Assembly (NCBI GenBank): GCA_002435325.1
Contig: DJMJ01000009.1
Coordinates: 1 to 36,131 of the forward strand
Direction of reading: 5' to 3'
DNA: 36,131 nt
Origin: Nitrospira sp. UBA6493
GTDB lineage: Bacteria; Nitrospirota; Nitrospiria; Nitrospirales; Nitrospiraceae
Shown piece by piece: positions 31,296 to 36,131 of the stretch (position 1 is its first letter; each line of letters opens with the position of its first letter). A program made the position numbers and the translations under genes. The notes beneath the pieces are model-generated. The model ran no database searches and was not told the origin of the DNA. It saw only the letters and a program-made list of their open reading frames with translations.

Positions 31296-32861
31296 CTAAA
31301 AGATTCCCCGCGTCGTGCGGATCAAGTCCAAATTATCGGTGAATAGCTCGCGGATATCGTGAATGCCGAGCGCCACCATAGCCATCCGGTCCAGCCCAAG
31401 TCCCCAGGCAATCACCGGGACATTCACACCTAATGGCAACGTGACCTCCGGGCGAAACAGCCCGGCCCCGCCGAGTTCCATCCACCCTAGGCGCGGATGG
31501 CGCACGTGCATTTCCACCGACGGTTCAGTGAACGGGAAATAGGCCGGCAGAAACTTCACTTCCTTTGCCTGCGCCACTTCCCGTGCGAAGAGGTTCAGCA
31601 GGCCTAAAAGCGTGCGGAAATTGATGTCTTCCCCCAGCACAATGCCCTCGACCTGAAAAAAATCGGTGGCGTGCGTCGCATCGACCTGATCGTAGCGGAA
31701 ACAGCGTGCGATGGAGAAATACTTCCCCGGCACAGCCGGAACCGACGCCAGCGTTCTGGCCGAGACCGCCGTCCCCTGGCTGCGGAGCACCAGCCGCTTG
31801 GCCCGTTCGCCATTGAAGGCGTACTTCCATCCCGTGGAGCCGGTCTTGCCGCCATTCTCGTGGGCCTTCGTCACCTGCGTCAGGAACGGCTCATCAATTT
31901 TCGTGGCATGGGTGGGATCTTTCACAAAGTAGACGTCGTGAATGTCCCGCGCCGGATGAAACTGCGGCATGAAGAGCGCGTCCATGTTCCAAAACTCTGT
32001 CTCGACCAGCGACCCGCGCATTTCCTGAAACCCCATACTCACGAGTTTTGTTTTCACGGTGTCGAGGAACTCGCGATAGGGATGTTTCTTTCCCGTGCCG
32101 ATTCGTGGCGCCCGCAGGCTGATCGTGTATTTACGGAACCGCTTGCCCCGCCAGCTGCCATCCTTCAACAGTTCCGGCGTGAGCTGGGAGACTTCTTCCG
32201 CCACGCCTTCGCGCAGAAGGTGCTCCGCCGCAGTACCCCCGGTAGGCGAAAGCGTGAAGGAGCGCGTAACACGGTCATCCACTCGAAACGGTTCTTTAGC
32301 ATTGCCGCGCTTCACGGCATAATCTTCGATAATCTGGCGATGCGGCTCGGAGAAACTCGTCAAGTCCTTGGCAGACTCGTGAACTTCATTGAGCAAGGTG
32401 CGAATTGCTTCAACCGTCGGACTCGGGCGTCCGGTCGCTTCGATGCAGCCGCCCTGGACAATCAGCAGCACGCCTTCCTTTTTCAGGCGGCCGACGGCCT
32501 TGCTGACATCGGAGGGATCCAACCCGTCCTGCGCCTGCAAGTCGGGGATCGTCAGCCGCTTGCCCGTGCTGGCGACTTCTCGCGCGGCCGTGAATACCCG
32601 CTCAACCGGGGAAGCGGTTTCAAAATATCGCTCGCCGAGCTTCGTCAGCGACACCACCGGCGTCACCGTCTCGGCATGCACCGTGAGCAGCGACTTGGCC
32701 AACAGCCACTCGATGGCCATGCTCAGTTGGGATGGCTCCAATTCGGCGGCGGCGGCCAGTTGCTCGGTTCCCAGCACCGATCCGAACGGGCGCGCGCCAA
32801 AGGCCGTGAGGACTTTGATTTCGAGGGGGTGCAGGCTGTCGATGAGTCCGGAAATATCCAC
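31296..32861 (-). CDS. pheS: Phenylalanyl-tRNA synthetase alpha subunit, archaeal/eukaryotic type
   Basis: The catalytic class II subunit. At 521 residues it is much longer than bacterial PheS (about 340) because it carries an N-terminal region of winged-helix domains (1-200, starting with L-H-P-L-E-I-K-V-L) in place of the bacterial coiled coil. Core motifs are of archaeal type: S-Q-G-T-A-V-S-A-R-T-L, C-F-R-Y-D-Q-V-D-A-T-H-A-T-D-F-F-Q-V-E-G, G-W-M-E-L-G-G-A-G-L-F-R-P-E-V, and motif 3 W-G-L-G-L-D-R-M-A-M. The start is GTG 32861, 9 bases after the rpe stop. It appears to be in one operon with fmt, rsmB and rpe. Confidence 0.93.
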   Translation of the reverse strand: MDISGLIDSLHPLEIKVLTAFGARPFGSVLGTEQLAAAAELEPSQLSMAIEWLLAKSLLTVHAETVTPVVSLTKLGERYFETASPVERVFTAAREVASTGKRLTIPDLQAQDGLDPSDVSKAVGRLKKEGVLLIVQGGCIEATGRPSPTVEAIRTLLNEVHESAKDLTSFSEPHRQIIEDYAVKRGNAKEPFRVDDRVTRSFTLSPTGGTAAEHLLREGVAEEVSQLTPELLKDGSWRGKRFRKYTISLRAPRIGTGKKHPYREFLDTVKTKLVSMGFQEMRGSLVETEFWNMDALFMPQFHPARDIHDVYFVKDPTHATKIDEPFLTQVTKAHENGGKTGSTGWKYAFNGERAKRLVLRSQGTAVSARTLASVPAVPGKYFSIARCFRYDQVDATHATDFFQVEGIVLGEDINFRTLLGLLNLFAREVAQAKEVKFLPAYFPFTEPSVEMHVRHPRLGWMELGGAGLFRPEVTLPLGVNVPVIAWGLGLDRMAMVALGIHDIRELFTDNLDLIRTTRGIF

Positions 32862-32870
32862 CCTGATGGC

Positions 32871-33572
32871 CTATCGATGGAGTGCGGCATGCGCCATGGT
32901 TGAGGAAGCCGGCTGACCGGCTGACCGTAATGCGGCAATGGTCCCGGCATAGTCCCGGCTGGAGAAAATGGCCGACCCGGCAACGAGCACATCGGCCCCG
33001 GCCGCCAGCACCTGAGCGGCATTCTCGACTTTTACGCCGCCATCGACTTCGAGCAAGGCCGGGCTGTGAAGACGATCCAACATCTCGCGGACGGCGGAAA
33101 TCTTCTGCAGCGCGGACGGAATAAATTTTTGGCCGCCAAATCCGGGATTCACCGACATAATCAGCACCAGATCAACCTCGGGCAAAATCTCTTGCAGCAG
33201 ACTGACCGGCGTTGCGGGATTTAGCGTGACCCCGGCCTTCGCGCCTCGCTCTTTGATCAACTGAATCGTCCGATGAAGATGGGGGCAGGCTTCCACGTGC
33301 ACCGTGACGTAGTCCGCCCCGGCAGCAACAAACTCTGGGATGAACGCATCGGCGTTGGTGATCATCAGATGCACATCGAGCGGCAGCTTGGCGACTTTCT
33401 TAATCGATTCAACCACCGGAGGCCCGATGGTGAGATTCGGCACAAAATGGCCATCCATGACGTCAATGTGCAGCAGATCCGCGCCGCCCCGTTCAACCGC
33501 GGCGATTTCATCGGCAAGGCGGGCGAAATCCGCGGCAAGGATGGAGGGGGCAATCTGCACTCGATTACTCAT
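32871..33572 (-). CDS. rpe: Ribulose-phosphate 3-epimerase
   Basis: It interconverts ribulose-5-phosphate and xylulose-5-phosphate in the pentose phosphate and Calvin cycles. The 233-residue TIM barrel shows the start I-A-P-S-I-L-A-A-D-F, the metal-site H35-x-D37 in H-I-D-V-M-D-G-H-F-V-P-N, H68 in D-V-H-L-M, M-S-V-N-P-G-F-G-G-Q-K-F and E-V-D-G-G-V. ATG 33572 overlaps the end of rsmB by 8 bases, so the two are translationally coupled; a longer frame to 33659 lies wholly within rsmB and was rejected. Confidence 0.96.
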   Translation of the reverse strand: MSNRVQIAPSILAADFARLADEIAAVERGGADLLHIDVMDGHFVPNLTIGPPVVESIKKVAKLPLDVHLMITNADAFIPEFVAAGADYVTVHVEACPHLHRTIQLIKERGAKAGVTLNPATPVSLLQEILPEVDLVLIMSVNPGFGGQKFIPSALQKISAVREMLDRLHSPALLEVDGGVKVENAAQVLAAGADVLVAGSAIFSSRDYAGTIAALRSAGQPASSTMAHAALHR

Positions 33573-34989
33573 GCTCGGCCTTTCGCAACCTGGCGGCGTA
33601 AAATCCGTCCATCCCGACCCCGTTTCCCAAGGTGGACAACGCCCCCTGAGCGGTGACAAAGGGAAGGGCGGCCGCAGGAAGCCACGGCGCCACGGATTCG
33701 CGCATAAACGCTGAACGATCCCGGCAGAAACGGTCGATCACCTCTTCCGTCTCTTCCAGTTCAGTTGAGCAGGTACTATAGACCAGCACCCCGCCGGGCC
33801 GCAAGACAGAGCCCGCCTGCTCGAGGATCTCGCGTTGCAACACCTGATGTCTTGCAAACATGCCGGTGTCTTTGCTCCATTTCGCGTCAGGGTGCCGACG
33901 GAGCACGCCGATCCCGCTGCAAGGCGCATCCACAAGAATGCGATCGAATTTCCCCAGCGAGCCTGCCCGTTGCCCCCCAGGTCCTGTTGATGCCAGCGCA
34001 CCGATGTGCCGCGCATCTCCTACGAATGGAGTCACAATCTTTGCCCCAAGCCTATGGCAATTCTCGGCCAGCAGTTTCAGGCGCGCGGGCTGCCGGTCCA
34101 AGGCCACCACTTCGCCCCGGTTCGCCATCAGATCGGCAAGATGTGTGGCTTTGCCACCCGGCGCCGCACAAGCATCGAGTATCCGTTCGCCCGGCTGCGG
34201 ATCAAGGACGAGCGGAATCAGTTGCGCTGCTTCATCCTCGACATAGAACCACCCCTCGCGAAATCCGGGGAGCGCCGTCACGGATTGCCCTCCCTCCACA
34301 ACAATCCCAATGGGGCTGACAATGGTCGGCCGCGACCCGATGCCGGCTTTTCCCAGCTGTTCAAGGAGTGCCTCCCGTGTCGTTTTCTGTCGATTCACAC
34401 GTAGCGTAAGAGCAGGAACGGTGCTCACGGTCTTGCAGGCCGCTTCAGCCCCCTCATACCCGAGTCGGTTCACCCATCGCTCACACAACCAGTGCGGCAC
34501 GGCATAGCAAAGCGACAAGGCCTGGGCGGGAGCCTGACCAAGATCCGGCAAGGGCGGTTCAGGAGAGCGCATCAGCGCACGTAACACCGCGTTCACCAAC
34601 CCTCCCCAATCACGCCCGAGTTTGGCCGCATGAGACTTCGCCAAGTTCACCGATTCATTGACCGCTGCGGACTCCGGCACCCGATCCATATAGAGCAGCT
34701 GATACGCGCCCATCCGCAGTACGACTTGGATGACCAGTGGAAGACGCGCCAGTGGCTTGCTCAGCACCGGTGCCAATCGCCAATCAAGGGTTTCCTGCCG
34801 CCGCAAAACTCCGTAGATCAACTCCATTGCGAACGCCCGATCGCGGGGATCTCCCACCTCACCGGTCCACATCCGATCAAGGATCTCATCGATCGCATCG
34901 CCGGACTTCTGGAAAGCCAGCAGCACTGACAAGGCCCGGTACCGGGCGGAGAAGGCGGCCTTTTTCTGAGCAGGTTGGATCGATGACAT
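33565..34989 (-). CDS. rsmB: 16S rRNA (cytosine-967-C5)-methyltransferase
   Basis: It methylates C967 of 16S rRNA with SAM. The 474-residue protein has an N-terminal NusB-like RNA-binding domain (about 12-145). The Rossmann methyltransferase domain has D-A-C-A-A-P-G-G-K (272-280). The two catalytic cysteines are C357 in D-A-P-C-S-G and C407 in S-T-C-S. Length and domain order match RsmB/Sun. It lies 35 bases after fmt; fmt-rsmB is a common pair, though the peptide deformylase gene def that usually precedes fmt is not here. Confidence 0.94.
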   Translation of the reverse strand: MSSIQPAQKKAAFSARYRALSVLLAFQKSGDAIDEILDRMWTGEVGDPRDRAFAMELIYGVLRRQETLDWRLAPVLSKPLARLPLVIQVVLRMGAYQLLYMDRVPESAAVNESVNLAKSHAAKLGRDWGGLVNAVLRALMRSPEPPLPDLGQAPAQALSLCYAVPHWLCERWVNRLGYEGAEAACKTVSTVPALTLRVNRQKTTREALLEQLGKAGIGSRPTIVSPIGIVVEGGQSVTALPGFREGWFYVEDEAAQLIPLVLDPQPGERILDACAAPGGKATHLADLMANRGEVVALDRQPARLKLLAENCHRLGAKIVTPFVGDARHIGALASTGPGGQRAGSLGKFDRILVDAPCSGIGVLRRHPDAKWSKDTGMFARHQVLQREILEQAGSVLRPGGVLVYSTCSTELEETEEVIDRFCRDRSAFMRESVAPWLPAAALPFVTAQGALSTLGNGVGMDGFYAARLRKAEHE

Positions 34990-35024
34990 AGCTGTTACAT
35001 CCGGCGGGAATACACCACGCGGTC

Positions 35025-35996
35025 TTAGGGCCGCGCCGCCTCGCGATTGTTCGGCAGGGAAGGTCCGGCATCAAAGCGCTGCCCTGCGGCAACGTGATAG
35101 CCGGCAAGAAACTGTGCCACAGTGAGCCGCTTACTGTTCGCCGGCTGAACCTCTGTCACCTCAAGAACGCCCTCGCCAGTCGCAACCTGAATCACCTGCT
35201 TGGTCACGCCGACGATCGTGCCCGGCACTCCCTGCTGATCCATTGCCCGATGTGAGGCCTTCCAAATCATCCAGCGTTCACCATTGAGAAATGTGTAGGC
35301 TCCCGGCCAGGGCGATAGTCCCCTCACACGATTGGACAGTTGGCTGGCGCTCATCGTCCAATCGATCAGGCCATCTTCCTTTTTCAAAATCGGCGCCATA
35401 GTCGCCCGTGAATGGTCCTGAGGAAAAGGTGTGATCGTGCCGGCCTTAAGTCGCCGGATCGTTTCAATCAATAACCGCCCCCCAATGGCCGCTAGTCGCG
35501 GAGCCAGCGTGCCCGCGGTGTCGTCAGGATCGATCACCAGGCTTTCTTGCAGCAGCATCGCTCCGGTATCCATCCCTTCGTCCATCAACATCGTCGTGAT
35601 ACCGGTTTCGCGTTCGCCATTGATCACCGCCCATTGCACCGGCGCAGCCCCCCGATATTTCGGAAGCAGCGACCCATGCACATTCACGCAACCCATGGAA
35701 GGCAACGCAAGCACTGAGCCTGGCAGGATTCTGCCGAAAGCCGTCACGGCAATGAGATCGGGTTTCCAGGCCGCCAAGGCTTCGAGAAATTCTGGCGCTT
35801 TGATTTTGAGCGGTTGCAGCAACGGAATATGTTCCCGCTGCGCTATGATTTTGATTGGCGACGGCGTCAATACCTGGCCGCGCCCCTTCGGCCGATCCGG
35901 CTGCGTCACAACGCCCACCACCTGGTCGTCCGATGCGAGCAGCGCTTCAAGCGAGGGAACGGCAAATTCCGGAGTGCCCATGAAGACAATACGCAT
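35025..35996 (-). CDS. fmt: Methionyl-tRNA formyltransferase
   Basis: It formylates Met-tRNA-fMet with 10-formyl-THF. The 323-residue protein has the start M-R-I-V-F-M-G-T-P-E-F-A-V-P, and the catalytic residues N105, H107 (in N-V-H-G-S) and D143 (G-M-D-T-G). The loop S-L-L-P-K-Y-R-G-A-A-P (109-119) is present, as is the C-terminal OB-fold. No Shine-Dalgarno and no convincing promoter are seen upstream. It is divergent from the initiator tRNA gene, whose product is its substrate, with 87 bases between them. The def gene is absent next to it. Confidence 0.95.
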   Translation of the reverse strand: MRIVFMGTPEFAVPSLEALLASDDQVVGVVTQPDRPKGRGQVLTPSPIKIIAQREHIPLLQPLKIKAPEFLEALAAWKPDLIAVTAFGRILPGSVLALPSMGCVNVHGSLLPKYRGAAPVQWAVINGERETGITTMLMDEGMDTGAMLLQESLVIDPDDTAGTLAPRLAAIGGRLLIETIRRLKAGTITPFPQDHSRATMAPILKKEDGLIDWTMSASQLSNRVRGLSPWPGAYTFLNGERWMIWKASHRAMDQQGVPGTIVGVTKQVIQVATGEGVLEVTEVQPANSKRLTVAQFLAGYHVAAGQRFDAGPSLPNNREAARP

Positions 35997-36048
35997 GCTA
36001 TCGCTTTAGCACTGCCCTCTCGCGAATGCAACGGTGACGCCGGTTCGC

Positions 36049-36078
36049 TTGACTTGCCGTCGAACCGTTTGCTACTCT
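36049..36078 (+). promoter_or_regulatory. Candidate promoter of the initiator tRNA gene
   Basis: TTGACT (36049-36054, 5 of 6) and a weak TACTCT (36073-36078) are 18 bases apart. The predicted start coincides with the tRNA 5' end, which would leave almost no precursor leader, so the assignment is tentative. Confidence 0.35.
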
Positions 36079-36083
36079 CCCTC

Positions 36084-36131
<48 letters not shown>

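Noticed and set aside
31671..32903. 410-codon plus-strand open frame opposite pheS
   Set aside because: Antisense shadow of the archaeal-type PheS; composition is Arg/His/Gln-rich, typical of a reversed GC-rich gene.

Overview
The window looks like chromosome of a Nitrospira-like bacterium (phylum Nitrospirota). This is an inference from gene content: two proteins built from protochlorophyllide-reductase-type (PCP_red) repeats in a non-photosynthetic context, a sulfite reductase fused to a TusA domain, and an archaeal-type phenylalanyl-tRNA synthetase beside otherwise bacterial housekeeping genes. No phage, insertion sequence or CRISPR array is visible. Coding density is high, and no stretch over 300 bases lacks a gene.

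Layout. (1) 1-580: a small plus-strand orphan gene (127-447) with its own promoter, then a hairpin-rich convergent spacer. (2) 581-11487, minus strand, apparently one long transcript in the order pheA, hisC, aroF, tyrA, aroA, cmk, plsC, rpsA, sppA, HU/IHF gene, PCP_red repeat gene. It joins phenylalanine/tyrosine/chorismate synthesis to the widely conserved aroA-cmk-rpsA-ihfB order. (3) 11663-14588, minus: yebC, ruvA, a Cys-rich secreted protein, ruvB; ruvC is not here. (4) 14725-17283, minus: mrp (Fe-S carrier ATPase), a zinc-ribbon PCP_red protein, and a His-rich membrane protein whose start overlaps a strong terminator. (5) 17418-24913, minus: a sulfate-assimilation operon in the order Rrf2 regulator, sulfite reductase-TusA fusion, cysH, TrpD2-like gene, cysD, cysNC. 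(6) 25162-26107, plus: a Fis-like regulator and a second HU protein. (7) 26239-29491, plus: tRNA-Val(GAC), thrS, infC, rpmI, rplT, with an attenuator-like terminator before thrS and a non-canonical ATC start for infC. (8) 29569-35996, minus: fmt, rsmB, rpe, and archaeal-type pheS and pheT. (9) The right edge: the first 48 nt of an initiator tRNA gene on the plus strand.

How the parts work together. The aromatic block supplies Phe and Tyr from chorismate, with HisC probably doubling as the aromatic aminotransferase. The sulfur operon appears to run sulfate to APS (CysD plus the GTPase part of CysNC), APS to sulfite (an Fe-S APS-reductase-type CysH), and sulfite to sulfide (Sir-TusA). The APS-kinase half of CysNC looks degenerate, which agrees with an APS-dependent CysH. 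A Rrf2-family repressor heads the operon and has a perfect palindrome just downstream of its own promoter.

The strongest candidates for something new are the sulfite reductase-helical-TusA fusion with two full sets of cluster cysteines, the TrpD2-like gene embedded in the sulfate operon, the in-place replacement of bacterial PheRS by an archaeal-type enzyme, and the two PCP_red multi-repeat proteins. All functional calls come from reading motifs by eye; no database search was run.
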